Shown here: positions 47,246 through 60,681 of the stretch, in pieces | How the letters are laid out: every line of letters begins with the position of its first letter | Numbering within the stretch: position 1 is the first letter of the stretch | NCBI GenBank assembly: GCA_030386875.1 | Contig: CM059576.1 | Coordinates: 11,251,058-11,315,057 of the forward strand | Length of the DNA: 64,000 nt | Direction of reading: 5' to 3' | Source: Morinoia aosen | Taxonomy: Eukaryota; Arthropoda; Malacostraca; Amphipoda; Talitridae | Notes under the pieces: generated by a model | Databases searched by the model: none | What the model saw: only the letters and a program-made list of their open reading frames with translations | What the model was told of the DNA's origin: nothing | Translations under genes and position numbers: made by a program

Positions 47246-48108
47246 CGAAACATGAATTTATTTCGAAATTCGAAAAATCACTCATTTCACATAGTTCAGT
47301 GCCGAAATTTGCATGAAACGTGCGTCATGATGTAGAGAAGCGATAGCATTTCTTTCGTCTTCAGCAAGTGGAAGTTATCTAAGATATTGATGTTTTTCAT
47401 TTTCAATGATGATGCATCGGTGAACTCGGTCAACAATTAAGTGAAATTTTAATTAGGCATATCTTTTTCTGCATTGAAGCTATATGTCCGATATTTTGAT
47501 ACAACGTAGATATAAATGAGTAGTGACTATATTGACATTTTGAGAACGGTGCAAATGATATTTTGGGGAAAATGAGTAATTTTCTAAAATTCCATACTTG
47601 TTTAATTTGATGATTTGGGGTACTTAGAAATAAGCTAGAAACTTCATTTTGGGCTCAAATGAATCGGAATCCAAAGGAGGGTGTGAATTATGGTGTTAAA
47701 ATTATTTTCTTTCATTAATTTTTGATATATGGACAAATGAGTTTTTAAAAATGTTTTGTCCGTTATTTCGTCATTGGAACGTGTTTTGAACAGTTCATGG
47801 GGCCAAATGGGACATTTCGAGTTGTGCAATGACCACGCATTTTAAGAATTTATGAAAAAATTCGATAAAAGTCCACGGATATTAAAATGTTATTTTCAAT
47901 GGAAATACGCTAAAAAATGAGAATCGCTGCAACTACCAATTTGATTACCATACAGACAGATACTTTTAGGGCCGTTAGTAAACTCTACGGGGTGAATACG
48001 CTAAAAATGCGTAAAAATGACACAAAAATTGTATTTTTCAGAGTTTGGAAGTGATTCGAAGTAAATGCAGTGTCCCTCGAGTTAGACTAATATCTGAGCA
48101 ACAATTAT

Positions 48109-48144
48109 GCCGCTCGGCGAGTTGCGTAGCGCTCGTCGAGCGGC
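48109..48144. repeat. Large inverted repeat, unit 9
   Basis: Same as unit 1. Confidence 0.85.
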
Positions 48145-49125
48145 CCCAAAACTTAAGCTCGATTTACTCGACCCCTGAATTTACCGCGCGACAGCGCGTT
48201 CCCCAATGATTATCTGTAAGGAGCTGAACAGGTGTCGATATTTTTCTATTAAACGAGAATTATCTTTGGTTTTGATGCCGGATTGCGGTTGTAGTTTCAT
48301 TTAGTGATTTTTATTTTATTGATGATTTATTGTTGTTTTGTATTTGATTGTTGCGGGATTGGATTATTTAAAGGCTCTGCATGAATAACTGAGACGCCAT
48401 CTGACGTGTGGTGATTTACAGCTAATTCACATCATTTATTCCTGGGAACAAATATATTGTAGATTTTTGCGGTTCATTTGAGAATATTGATAATGATTGA
48501 ATATATCATGAAGTTGGTGAATATTTGGCGTTTTCTGTAGAAGGTTTCAAATAAATTTTCAGAACAAAAGGTTAGTATCGCCTGTGAAAGTTAGTATTCT
48601 ATTCTTATTTGAGAGGTGGCTAATTTTTGTGGGTTATGGGAAGCCAAATTTTCGTACGTCTGGGTTTGGTGAAATTTTGAATAGCTTTTGAAGAATGTGT
48701 TTTTTTAACCACATGTGTAAGTAGAATTTTGAATGAGGCTTATGTAGTTCAACTTGGGACTAGGAATTGTTTAATATATTCTGGTCGAATGGACAATCAT
48801 ACTTATATGGTTTTAAGTATGTTCGACCGGAGGTAATTTCTGGATTTTATACTGAAATTTCTCTTTCTTCTTGACTCGGTTTAGAATATTGTGAAGCAAC
48901 TTGCAGTCGATCTTCATGTAAGGGATTTAGGTAATTTTAAGTTTTGATTTAGGTGAAGGTATTCCATTTTTTGCAGCATATGTTAAATTCCGTTGGGTGA
49001 ATTGATACGAAACAGAGGTTGGACGTCAAGATAGATGGAATAAAATAAGAGAGGTCAAAAATTCAACAATAAAATATGATAGAATAGGTTTTCTTTTCTA
49101 CTCAGGATAAAATAGCTTTGGTTGG

Positions 49126-49248
49126 TTTAGAATAGACTAGGTTGGGTTAGATTAGACTAGGTTGGGTTAGATTAGTTTAGGTTGGGTTAGATTAGTTTAG
49201 GTTGGGTTAGATTAGTTTAGGTTGGGTTAGATTAGTTTAGGTTGGTTT
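49126..49248. repeat. Telomere-like VNTR, unit 9 (6 copies)
   Basis: Same variant order as units 5, 7 and 10. Confidence 0.85.
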
Positions 49249-49527
49249 TATAATATAAGACGTTTACATCTGATTGATTTGGTAAGGATGTGTTATTCAT
49301 AAAAAGAGGTCGATGAAAGGATTTTTGACCTGTAAATATATGGTTGTTAAGTTTTATACATGGTATTTGTTAATGGTATCGGAAAATGAACTGATGTTGG
49401 TGTTTGAAAGTTCAACATAGAAATTGAAGTGAAAGACAATGCACATGTCGGTTCGTGAATTGAGACGATGGTGTATCTAATTGTGTTGGCCAATTGTGGT
49501 TATTTTGATAAGTGTGCGCGACATGTT

Positions 49528-49623
49528 GGTGTGTATATGTGTGTATGTGTGTGGGAGTGTGTGTAAGAGTGTGAATGTTTGGGGTTATGAGGTGTTTGTG
49601 TGTGTATGTGTGTGTGTGTGTGT
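49528..49623. repeat. GT-rich microsatellite, unit 10
   Basis: Same subtype as units 6, 8 and 11. Confidence 0.88.
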
Positions 49624-49664
49624 GGTCCGCCCCCGGTCTGTGCTGGTTTTTGCGCGGGCGGACC
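49624..49664. repeat. Head GC-rich hairpin, unit 10
   Basis: Both arms intact; loop as in unit 1. Confidence 0.85.
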
Positions 49665-52600
49665 CTCGCAGAGGTTCCGGAGGAAAAACTAAAAAAAAAA
49701 TGCGCAAAAAGAAAAAAAAAAAAATTTCAATAAATTCTGGGTGGCCGCGCCGAGTAAGGAAGGACTGTAGTGCAGACGTGTAGTGCGTGGGCGCATTCTC
49801 GGAAACGGCTGGTCCCAGCGCGCTCAAATTTGGTGAGCAGAAAGACCATCATCTAGACATTGTCTGTGCCAAGTTTCGTTTCAATCGTGCGAAAATTTAC
49901 GATTTAATGAAGGTTCAATGGGGAAAAATAGCCAAAAATGGGTTACGTTCAACTAGTTTGGGTGGGTATCCCCGTTCCATTTGAAGGGCTCATTTTTCAG
50001 TATGTTGCAGTAGAAGAGAATTCGCAGAGGGTAGCGGCTCTGTTTTTTGCGATTTTTCGAAATAATCGTCTTTTTTGCGCGTCAAAGTTGAGCAAATTTT
50101 TTTTAGCGATTTTTGCAGAAATTTTGACATTTTTTTTTGGACAAAGTATCGATTTTTTATTTTTGAAACTTTGATAGGTGATAGATTTCCAGAAGTTCTA
50201 CGCACCATAAAATCAACGGCAGTCAAAACGATCAAGTTTCGATGCAACTTTGGCTTGAACTTTACCTAAAAATTTATAGGATTTTGGGACGTCGTCCAAA
50301 CATGTTTGCCTGGGGTTTTGGTGATACTTGAGAGTCTGAGCAGTTGACATCTTGTTTAAAATGCTTTGTCCTAAATGCAGCGAAAATTACAGAGTGCCAT
50401 CTTATACAACTTAAATTTTGTGCAACTTTAAAGTTGAAGTAAAAAAACGCGTTTTTCCAAAGGTCATTTTTGGCCGCCATTTCTGGCGTTGTTTGATCGG
50501 GTGGAGACTTCAAACTTTGATACCATCTAGAAAAAAACTTTTTCTCAAAGTTATCAAGTTTACAGACCATCACAAGCAATACTTTTCTCAAAAAAATGTC
50601 CCAAACCCAGCCCCCAAAACCTCTAAAAATCGCCCCAAACATGCGTGTGCAAAATGGGTGCGACTGACGAAAAACTTTATTTAACATTTTTTGCGAGTTT
50701 TGCGATCCTACATACGAAGAGTTTTTTGTGGAAAGATCGCTCGAAAATTTTTTTCGTTTTTTTGAATTTTGCGATTTTAACAGTAAAATGGCACATTCCA
50801 TCTCCTCTAAGGCCCCCTTTTTCATGCTTCAGGATATCGAAATTCTCATGAGTGATGCGCCTCGGCGAGACCTTTCGTTTGGTACCAAACTCAAAGTTGT
50901 AGCTCAATAAACTTTTGAGAAAAATCCAAAAAACTAAAATTGGGGCTCAAATCTCGTGAATTTTTCTAAGTCCATAGAGGTGAAAAATTCGATCTCAATT
51001 TAAGGCCTCAATAAGGCTTTTCATGGATTTTCGACCACTCCCATGTTCAAGTAACGACAGAAAATTGATGTTTCCGATAGTTTTGTTAAGAAATGAGTGC
51101 TTGATAATGATTTTTTCGATTTCGAAGTTTTACTCAGTTTAAATCCATTTAGGGACTCGCAGCCATTTTTCGAGGCTTCGAGAGTGTTGCTAGAGTTGTT
51201 AAAAATATTTGTTCTCTTCGAAAGAAACTCGATAACACGTATTTTTGAGCACTCATTTTTCACTCAATTAGAGTATGCATCAATTTTTACTTTTTTGATG
51301 CGTTTATCGACGTCGTACGAAAAAATTTATAGAGATGAAATGTGTTGTAAATTGCCGATTTACCCTTAGGTAAAGTCTTTGCACCTCCGACGGCTCATTT
51401 GAAATTTTTTTTTCAGATCCAAAATTTCGAGTCGTGAAATTTACAAGTCCAGATGCTTAGAGACAATGGGCCGAATACTGCAAGTCGACGCAATATTTGA
51501 TATCGATTTTCTCGAGAAGTTTCAGTGTCTCAAACGTCAATTTTTGATGACTATATCACATTATTTTAATGTTAAGAAATCCATTGAATGATATATACCA
51601 GAAAATGAGCTCATTTTTTTCTCGTACATCGATTTCGCTGTTAATTTGTGCGACGCTAGTCCTAAGAACCGCGATGCCATTTGTTTCAAACTTGAGGTAA
51701 GCACTATTGTTGTTCGTTTCAATGAATGCCGCCATGATGAAAGTGTTGTAATAGATGCTCTCATATACATGCAAGGTGAGTGAAATTTTAAAACGCTCAT
51801 TTCTGCTCACTTAGCGTTTTGAAGAGGAAGAAACTGTTGGCGACTGATGAAGAATAAGAGGGTTTGCAGAGTTGCCGGCTAGTGATTTTAGTTATGATAC
51901 AATGAGCATGCAAACAATATAATACTCGGGAAATGTCATCAATGACTCATCAAAATCGAGCGATATCTCGTATATGAGCTCTTTGATTGTGGGTCAAAAT
52001 TCATGATGAGTTTTTATTGGCGTATTTTATTCATGGAATTCTGAAATATGCCTGCAAATGGTCGAGATACTGATACACACATTTCGTATTGTAAACGGCT
52101 CATTAATAAACGAGCGTTTTGGAATAGAGCGCATCATGCTGGGGCTGTCGATCACGATATGGGGTACTGTGAGTTGATGTTTCACTCATTAATTTTGATG
52201 ATTGAGAGAAGATATTGGAGGTTCTTTTGAGTCAGGAACTTTTGAGCTGTGCACTGAAACTTTGTTTGGGAATAAAAACGATAACTCATTGATTCATATT
52301 CCCATCAGTTGCAAGTTTCGCTTTTAGGAAAAACTGAGTGTGAGTGAGTAGACACCGTTTCGAAGCTCACTCAGGGTTCATATTTTGTGAGTGTGTGTTC
52401 CTGATATTGATTGAATTTTTGAGAGGTTTTGCGGATCTCAAATATTTTATTTACGGAAACTAAAATATTATTACTGAAATATTTCCGAAAATTCGTAAAT
52501 TCTCACTCGGACTTTGTTCAGGCTTCTATTTCGGTCAGTGATTGGGATATAGGTGTGTTAACCAATGAAAATTGTTTCTGCTCATGAAATGCCTCATTTT

Positions 52601-52751
52601 GAGGAATTATGGTCTTAAATGGGGAATTTCACTCATTCAAACGTAGATGCTATTGGTGAGTTCATTGGGGGCTGCAAATCGGTCAAGCTATTGTGTTTGA
52701 TGACACGATGGATTTTGTAATGTTTTGCGGGATGAAAATTGACAAGTTGCG

Positions 52752-52762
52752 GGTTCGAATCC
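52752..52762 (+). promoter_or_regulatory. tRNA-like B-box, unit 10
   Basis: Exact GGTTCGAATCC with the paired CGGG/CCCG flank. Confidence 0.3.
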
Positions 52763-53625
52763 CGAAACATGAATTTATTTCGAAATTCGAAAAATCACTC
52801 ATTTCACATAGTTCAGTGCCGAAATTTGCATGAAACGTGCGTCATGATGTAGAGAAGCGATAGCATTTCTTTCGTCTTCAGCAAGTGGAAGTTATCTAAG
52901 ATATTGATGTTTTTCATTTTCAATGATGATGCATCGGTGAACTCGGTCAACAATTAAGTGAAATTTTAATTAGGCATATCTTTTTCTGCATTGAAGCTAT
53001 ATGTCCGATATTTTGATACAACGTAGATATAAATGAGTAGTGACTATATTGACATTTTGAGAACGGTGCAAATGATATTTTGGGGAAAATGAGTAATTTT
53101 CTAAAATTCCATACTTGTTTAATTTGATGATTTGGGGTACTTAGAAATAAGCTAGAAACTTCATTTTGGGCTCAAATGAATCGGAATCCAAAGGAGGGTG
53201 TGAATTATGGTGTTAAAATTATTTTCTTTCATTAATTTTTGATATATGGACAAATGAGTTTTTAAAAATGTTTTGGCCGTTATTTCGTCATTGGAACGTG
53301 TTTTGAACAGTTCATGGGGCCAAATGGGACATTTCGAGTTGTGCAATGACCACGCATTTTAAGAATTTATGAAAAAATTCGATAAAAGTCCACGGATATT
53401 AAAATGTTATTTTCAATGGAAATACGCTAAAAAATGAGAATCGCTGCAACTACCAATTTAATTACCATACAGACAGATACTTTTAGGGCCGTTAGTAAAC
53501 TCTACGGGGTGAATACGCTAAAAATGCGTAAAAATGACACAAAAATTGTATTTTTCAGAGTTTGGAAGTGATTCGAAGTAAATGCAGTGTCCCTCGAGTT
53601 AGACTAATATCTGAGCAACAATTAT

Positions 53626-53661
53626 GCCGCTCGGCGAGTTGCGTAGCGCTCGTCGAGCGGC
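53626..53661. repeat. Large inverted repeat, unit 10
   Basis: Same as unit 1. Confidence 0.85.
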
Positions 53662-54640
53662 CCCAAAACTTAAGCTCGATTTACTCGACCCCTGAATTTA
53701 CCGCGCGACAGCGCGTTCCCCAATGATTATCTGTAAGGAGCTGAACAGGTGTCGATATTTTTCTATTAAACGAGAATTATCTTTGGTTTTGATGCCGGAT
53801 TGCGGTTGTAGTTTCATTTAGTGATTTTTATTTTATTGATGATTTATTGTTGTTTTGTATTTGATTGTTGCGGGATTGGATTATTTAAAGGCTCTGCATG
53901 AATAACTGAGACGCCATCTGACGTGTGGTGATTTACAGCTAATTCACATCATTTATTCCTGGGAACAAATATATTGTAGATTTTTGCGGTTCATTTGAGA
54001 ATATTGATAATGATTGAATATATCATGAAGTTGGTGAATATTTGGCGTTTTCTGTAGAAGGTTTCAAATAAATTTTCAGAACAAAAGGTTAGTATCGCCT
54101 GTGAAAGTTAGTATTCTATTCTTATTTGAGAGGTGGCTAATTTTTGTGGGTTATGGGAAGCCAAATTTTCGTACGTCTGGGTTTGGTGAAATTTTGAATA
54201 GCTTTTGAAGAATGTGTTTTTTTAACCACATGTGTAAGTAGAATTTTGAATGAGGCTTATGTAGTTCAACTTGGGACTAGGAATTGTTTAATATATTCTG
54301 GTCGAATGGACAATCATACTTATATGGTTTTAAGTATGTTCGACCGGAGGTAATTTCTGGATTTTATACTGAAATTTCTCTTTCTTCTTGACTCGGTTTA
54401 GAATATTGTGAAGCAACTTGCAGTCGATCTTCATGTAAGGGATTTAGGTAATTTTAAGTTTTGATTTAGGTGAAGGTATTCCATTTTTTGCAGCATATGT
54501 TAAATTCCGTTGGGTGAATTGATACGAAACAGAGGTTGGACGTCAAGATAGATGGAATAAAATAAGAGAGGTCAAAAATTCAACAATAAAATATGATAGA
54601 ATAGGTTTTCTTTTCTACTCAGGATAAAATAGCTTTGGTT

Positions 54641-54766
54641 GGTTTAGAATAGACTAGGTTGGGTTAGATTAGACTAGGTTGGGTTAGATTAGTTTAGGTT
54701 GGGTTAGATTAGTTTAGGTTGGGTTAGATTAGTTTAGGTTGGGTTAGATTAGTTTAGGTTGGTTTT
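54641..54766. repeat. Telomere-like VNTR, unit 10 (6 copies)
   Basis: Same variant order as units 5, 7 and 9. Confidence 0.85.
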
Positions 54767-55045
54767 ATAATATAAGACGTTTACATCTGATTGATTTGGT
54801 AAGGATGTGTTATTCATAAAAAGAGGTCGATGAAAGGATTTTTTGACCTGTAAATATATGGTTGTTAAGTTTTATACATGGTATTTGTTAATGGTATCGG
54901 AAAATGAACTGATGTTGGTGTTTGAAAGTTCAACATAGAAATTGAAGTGAAAGACAATGCACATGTCGGTTCGTGAATTGAGACGATGGTGTATCTAATT
55001 GTGTTGGCCAATTGTGGTTATTTTGATAAGTGTGCGCGACATGTT

Positions 55046-55141
55046 GGTGTGTATATGTGTGTATGTGTGTGGGAGTGTGTGTAAGAGTGTGAATGTTTGG
55101 GGTTATGAGGTGTTTGTGTGTGTATGTGTGTGTGTGTGTGT
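55046..55141. repeat. GT-rich microsatellite, unit 11
   Basis: Same as unit 10, although the sequence to the right of the hairpin belongs to a different class. Confidence 0.88.
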
Positions 55142-55182
55142 GGTCCGCCCCCGGTCTGTGCTGGTTTTTGCGCGGGCGGACC
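55142..55182. repeat. Head GC-rich hairpin, unit 11
   Basis: Both arms intact. The sequence changes from the common type to class B3 immediately after the last base of the right arm (TCTCTTTGAGG follows instead of CTCGCAGAGG). Confidence 0.85.
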
Positions 55183-57050
55183 TCTCTTTGAGGTTCCGAA
55201 GGAAAACTAAAAAAAAAATGCGCAAAAAAAAAAAAAAAAAAATTTCATAAAAATCTGGGTGGCCGCGCCGAGTAAAGAAGGACTGTAGTGCGTACGTGTA
55301 GTGCATGGGCGCATTCTCGGAAACGGCTGGTCCCAGCGCGCTCAAATTTGGTGAGCAGAAAGACCCCCATCTCGACATTATCTGTGCCAAGTTTCGTTTC
55401 GATCGTGCGAAAATTTTAAATTTAATGAAGGTTCAATGGTGAAAAATAGCCAAAAATTGCACTTTTTCAAACTGCTGCCAAACATACTTAGAATGCACCT
55501 AGGCGGCCCAAATTACAGGATGTGGTAGATAAAATGTTGGAGTAGGTGCTGAGGTTGCCATTTTGCGATACGTTGATAAAAAATATCCCTTTGAGCTCCT
55601 CAAAGTTGACCAAAAATTTTTTTTCGATTCCAGTCGAATTTTTGACATTATGTATTGGACAAACTACGCAAGTTTGCAAACTCAAACTTCGATAGATGAT
55701 AGATTTTCGAAAGTTCTACTCACTATAAAATCAGCGGTTCTCAAAACGATCAAGTTTCGATGCAACTTTGGAACAAAAATTGACACGAAATTTCCGTGAG
55801 TTTGGGTGAGTTTCAAAACATGTTTGTCCGGGGTTTTGGTGATACTTGAGAGTTCGAGTAGTTGACATCTTATTCGAAAAGCTTGGTCCTAGTTGCAGCA
55901 AGTTTTACAGAGTGCCATCTTCCGAAATTCAAATTTTGTGCAACTTTAAAGTTGAAGTGAAAAAACGCGTTTTTTCAAAGGTCATTTTTGGCCGCCATTT
56001 GTGACGTTGTTTGACCGAGTGGGAACTCCAAAAATTGATACCACCGAGATTTAAACTTTTTCTCAAAGTTATCAAGTTTACAATTTGCCATGATTGATGC
56101 TTTTCTCAAAAAATTGTCCCAAACACAACCCCCAAACCCTCAAAAAACCGCCTCAAACTTGTTTGAGGAAAATGGGTGCGACCCACGAAAAACTTTATTT
56201 AACACTTTCTGCTCGGTTTTTGGTCGTACATACCATAATTCTTTTGCTGGTCGAATTTCGGCTTCGTTTGAGCGTCAGAATTTTTTTTCCATTTTTTCAG
56301 CTTATTTCGGATATTCGTCCCCCCCAAAACCCCACTTGCTCACCTTTGACGGAGTTGAAAAAACACTTGAATGATGCGCCTCGACAAGACCTTTCGTTTG
56401 GTACCACGCTCAAAGTTGTAGCTCATCAAACTTTTGAAAAAAGTTCAAAAAACTAAAATTGGCTCCTCAAATCTCGTGATTTTTCTAAGTCCTTAGGGGT
56501 GAAATATTCGACCCCAATTTAAGGCCTCTAAAAGGCTTTTCGTGGATTTTCGACCACACCCATGTTTAAGTAACGACAGAAAATTGATGTTTTCGTCAGT
56601 TTTGTTGAAAAATGAGTGCTTGATAATGATTTTTTCGATTTCGAAGTTTTACTCATTTTATATCCATTTAGGGACTCGCAGCTATTTTTCAAGGCTTCGA
56701 CAGTGTTACTAGAGTTGTTAGAAATATTTGTTCTCTTCGAAGTGACCCCCATAACACGTATTTTTGAGCACTCATTTTTCACTCAATTAGAGTATGCATC
56801 AATTTTTACTTTTTTGATGCGTTTATCGACTTCCTACGGAAAATTTTATAGAGACGAAATGTCTTGCAAATTGCTGATTTACCCTTAGGTAAGGTTTTTT
56901 CACTTCCGACGGCGTTTTCAAATTTTTTTTCCAGATCCGGATATTCGAGTCCAAAATTTACCAAGTCCAAATGCCAATAGATATAAAGCCCCGATGACTC
57001 CAAGGTGACGCAATTATTGATATCGAATTTTCGAAAAGTTTTGGTGTCCC
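55183..57050. repeat. Proximal block, class B3 (unit 11)
   Basis: Strongly diverged allele of the proximal block, alignable to B1 only in patches (for example the anchor word at 55,305, the GTTTGTCCGGGGTTTTGG word near 55,823 and the GGCCGCCATTT word). The GTG or ATG-initiated 65-codon frame of other units is cut by TGA at about 55,440. No gene seen. Confidence 0.75.
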
Positions 57051-59148
57051 AAACGTCAATTTTTGATGACTATATCACATTATTTTATTGTTAAGAAATC
57101 TATTGAATGATATATACCAGAAAATGAGCTCATTTTTTTCTCGTACATCGATTTCGCTGTTAATTTGTGCGACGCTAGTCCTAAGAACCGCGATGCCATT
57201 TGTTTCCAACTTGAGGTAAGCACCAATGTTGTGCGTTTCAATGAATGCGACCATGATGAAAGTGTTGTAGTAGATGCTCTCATATATATGCAAAGTGAGT
57301 GAAATTTTAAAACGCTCATTTCTGCTCACTTTGCGTTTTGAAGAGGAAGAAACTGTTGGCGAGTGTTGAAGAATGAGAGGTTTTTTCAGAGTTGCTGACT
57401 AGGGATTTTAGTTATGATACAATGAGCATGCAAACAATATAATCCTCGGCAAATGACATCAATGACTCATCAAAATCGAGCGATATCTCGTATTTGAGCT
57501 ATTTGATTGTGGATCAAAATTCATGATGAGTTTTTATTGGCGTATTTTATTCATGGAATTCTGAAATATGCCTGCAAATGGTCGAGATACTGATACACAC
57601 ATTTCGTATTGGAAACGGCTCATTAATAAACAAGCGTTTTGGAATAGAGCGCATCATGCTCGGGCTGTCGATCACGATATGGGGTACTGTGAGTTGATGT
57701 TTCACTCATTAATTTTGATGATTGAGAGAAGATATTGGAGGGTCTTTTGAGTCAGGAACTTTTGAGCTGTGCACTGAAACTTTGTTTGGGAATAAGTACG
57801 AGAACTCATCGATTTACTCACTCATGTTCCCATCAGTTGCACGTATCGTTTCTAGGAAAAACTGAGTGTGAGTGAGTAGACACCGTTTCGACGCTCACTC
57901 ATGGCTCATATTTTGTGAGTGTGTGTTCCTGATATGGATTGAATTTTTGAGAGGTTTTGCGGATCTCAAATATTTCATTTACGGAAACTAAAATATTATT
58001 ACTGAAATATTTTCGAAAATTCGTAAATTCTCACTCGGACTTTGTTCAGGCTTCTATTTCGGTCAGAAATTTGGACATAGAGGTGGTAACACATTTAAAT
58101 TGTTTCCGCTCATGAAATGCCTCATTTTGAGGAATTATGATCTTAAATGGGGAATTTCACTCACTCAAACGTAGATGCTGTTAGTGAGTTCATTGGGGGC
58201 TGCAAATCGGTCAAGCTATTGTATATGATGAGACAAAAGATTTTGTAATGTTTTTCGGGACGAAATTGACCAGTTGCGTGTTCAAATCCCAAAACATGAA
58301 TTTATGTAGAAATTCAGAAAATCACTCATTTCACATTCTTCAGTGCCGAAATTTGCATGATACGTGAGGATGTAGATAAGTGATAGCATTTCTTTCGTCT
58401 TCAGCGAGTGGGAGTTATCTAAGATATTGTATTTTTTTTCATTTTCAATGATGATGCATCGGTGAACTCGGTCAACAATTGAGTGAAATTTTAATTAGGC
58501 ATATCTTTTTCTGCATTGAAGCTATATGTCCGATATTTTGATACAACGTAGATATAAATGAGTAGTGTCTATATTGACATTTTGAGAACGGTGCAAATGA
58601 TTTTTTGGGGAAAATGAGTAATTTTCTAAAATTCCATACTTGTTTAATTTGACGATTTGGGGTACTAAGAAATAAGCTAGAAACTTCATTTTGGGCTCAA
58701 ATGAAGCGGAATCCAAAGCAGGGTGTGAATTATGGTGTTAAAATTTTTTTCATTCAATTATTTTTGATATATGGACAAATGAGTTTTTAAAAATGTTTTG
58801 GCCGTTATTTCGTCATTGGAACGTGTTTTGAACCGTTTTTGGGGCCAAATGGGACATTTCGACTTGTGCCATGACCACGCATTTGAAAAAATTAGGAAAA
58901 ATTCGATAAAAGTCCACGGATATTAAAATGTTATTTTCAATGGAAATACGCTAAAAATGAGAATCGCTGCAACTACCAATTTGATTACCATACAGACAGA
59001 TACTTTTAGGGCCGTTAGTAAACTCTACGGGGTGAATACGCTAAAAATGCGTAAAACTGACACAAAAATTGTATTTTTCAGAGTTTGGAAGTGATTCGAA
59101 GTAAATGCAGTGTCCCTCGAGTTAGACTAATATCTGAGCAACAATTAT

Positions 59149-59184
59149 GCCGCTCGGCGAGTTGCGTAGCGCTCGTCGAGCGGC
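59149..59184. repeat. Large inverted repeat, unit 11
   Basis: Same as unit 1. Unit 12 is cut off before this element. Confidence 0.85.
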
Positions 59185-60165
59185 CCCAAAACTTAAGCTC
59201 GATTTACTCGACCCCTGAATTTAACGCGCGACAGCGCGTTCCCCAATGATTATCTGTAAGGAGCTGAACAGGTGTCGATATTTTTCTATTAAACGAGAAT
59301 TATCTTTGGTTTTGATGCCGGATGGCGGTTGTAGTTTCATTTAGTGATTTTTATTTTATTGATGATTTATTGCTGTTTTGTTTTTGATTGTTGCGGGATT
59401 GGATTATTTAAAGGCTCTGCATGAATAACTGAGACGCCATCTGATGTATGGTGATTTACAGCTAATTCACATAATTTATTCCTGGAAACAAATATATTTT
59501 AGATTTTTAGGGTTCATTTGAGAATATTGATAATAATTGAATTTGTCATGAAGTTGGTGAATATTTGGCGATTTCTGTTGAAGGTTTCAAATGAATTTTC
59601 AGTACAAAAGGTTAGTATCGCCTGTGAAAGTGAGTATTCTATTCTGATTTGAGAGGTGGCTAATTTTTGTGGGTTATGGGAAGCCAAATTTTCCTACGTC
59701 TGGGTTTGGTGAAATTTTGAATTGCTTTTAAAGAATGTGTTTTTTTAACCACATGTGTAAGTAGAATTTTGAATGAGGCTTATGTAGTTCAACTTGGGAC
59801 TAGGAATTGTTCAATATATTCTGGTCGAATGGACAATCATATTTATATGGTCTTAAGTATGTTCGACCGGAGGTAATTTCTGGATTTTATACTGAAATTT
59901 CTCTTTCTTCTTGACTCGATTTAGAATATTGTGAAGCAACTTGCAGTCGATCTTCATGTAAGGGATATAGGTAATTTTAAGTTTTGATTTAGGTGAAGGT
60001 ATTCCATTTTTTGCAGCATAGGTTAAATTCCGTTGGGTAAATTGATACGAAACAGAGGTTGGACGTCAAGTTAGATGGAATAAAATAAGGGAGGTCAAAA
60101 ATTCAACAATAAAATATGATAGAATAGGTTTTCTTTTCTACTCAGGATAAAATAGCTTTGGTTGG

Positions 60166-60272
60166 TTCAGAATAGACTAGGTTGGGTAAGATTAGACTAG
60201 GTTGGGTTAGATTAGTTTAGGTTGGGTTAGATTAGTTTAGGTTGGGTTAGATTAGTTTAGGTTGGGTTAATA
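60166..60272. repeat. Telomere-like VNTR, unit 11 (5 copies)
   Basis: Five copies; the first reads GGTTGGGTAAG. Right end as in unit 6 (GGGTTAATAATA). Confidence 0.85.
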
Positions 60273-60548
60273 ATATAAGACGTTTCCATCTGATTGATTT
60301 GGTAAGGATGTGTTATTCATAAAAAGAGGTCGGTGAAATGATTTTTGACCTGTAAATATTTGGTTAGGTAAACTTTATACTTGATATTTGTTAATGGTAT
60401 CGGAAAATGAATTGATGTTGGTGTTTGAAAGTTAAACATAGTGCATAGAGTGGAATAAATTGTACATATCGTTTTGTGACTTGAGACGATGGTGTATCTG
60501 ATTGTGTTGGATAATTGTGGTTATTTTGATAAGTGTGCGCAACATGTT

Positions 60549-60640
60549 GGTGTGTATGTGTGTGTATGTGTGTGGGAGTGTGTGTAGAGTGTGAGCGTTG
60601 GGATGATGGGGTGTGTGTGTGTGTTTGTGTGTTTGTGTGT
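60549..60640. repeat. GT-rich microsatellite, unit 12
   Basis: Imperfect (GT)n with the GATGATGGGG interruption, unlike unit 11, and two TTTG words in the last run. Confidence 0.88.
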
Positions 60641-60681
60641 GGTCCGCCCCCGGTCTGTGCTGGTTTTTGCGCGGGCGGACC
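60641..60681. repeat. Head GC-rich hairpin, unit 12
   Basis: Both arms intact; as in unit 11, class B3 begins directly after the right arm. Confidence 0.85.

Larger units (their letters stand above)
43966..49484. repeat. Repeat unit 9 (5,519 bp)
   Basis: Complete unit of the common B1 type. Its first ~40 bases resemble the start of unit 2 rather than units 7, 8 or 10, so the unit-1-type tract of unit 8 appears to continue across the unit boundary, as 1 continues into 2. The loop of its head hairpin has one G-to-T change (about 44,123). Six VNTR copies. No supported gene. Confidence 0.95.
49485..55002. repeat. Repeat unit 10 (5,518 bp)
   Basis: Complete unit of the common B1 type, nearly identical to units 7 and 9 and differing by isolated bases (for example GAATTCGC for GAATCCGC near 50,019, and one extra T near 54,841). 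Six VNTR copies. No supported gene. Confidence 0.95.
55003..60505. repeat. Repeat unit 11 (5,503 bp), B3 class
   Basis: Complete unit. Its head is identical in type to unit 10 up to the right arm of the GC hairpin at 55,182; from 55,183 to about 57,050 it is the B3 class, heavily substituted and with indels relative to B1. From about 57,060 it returns to the common family and ends like units 2 and 12. Five VNTR copies. No supported gene. Confidence 0.95.
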
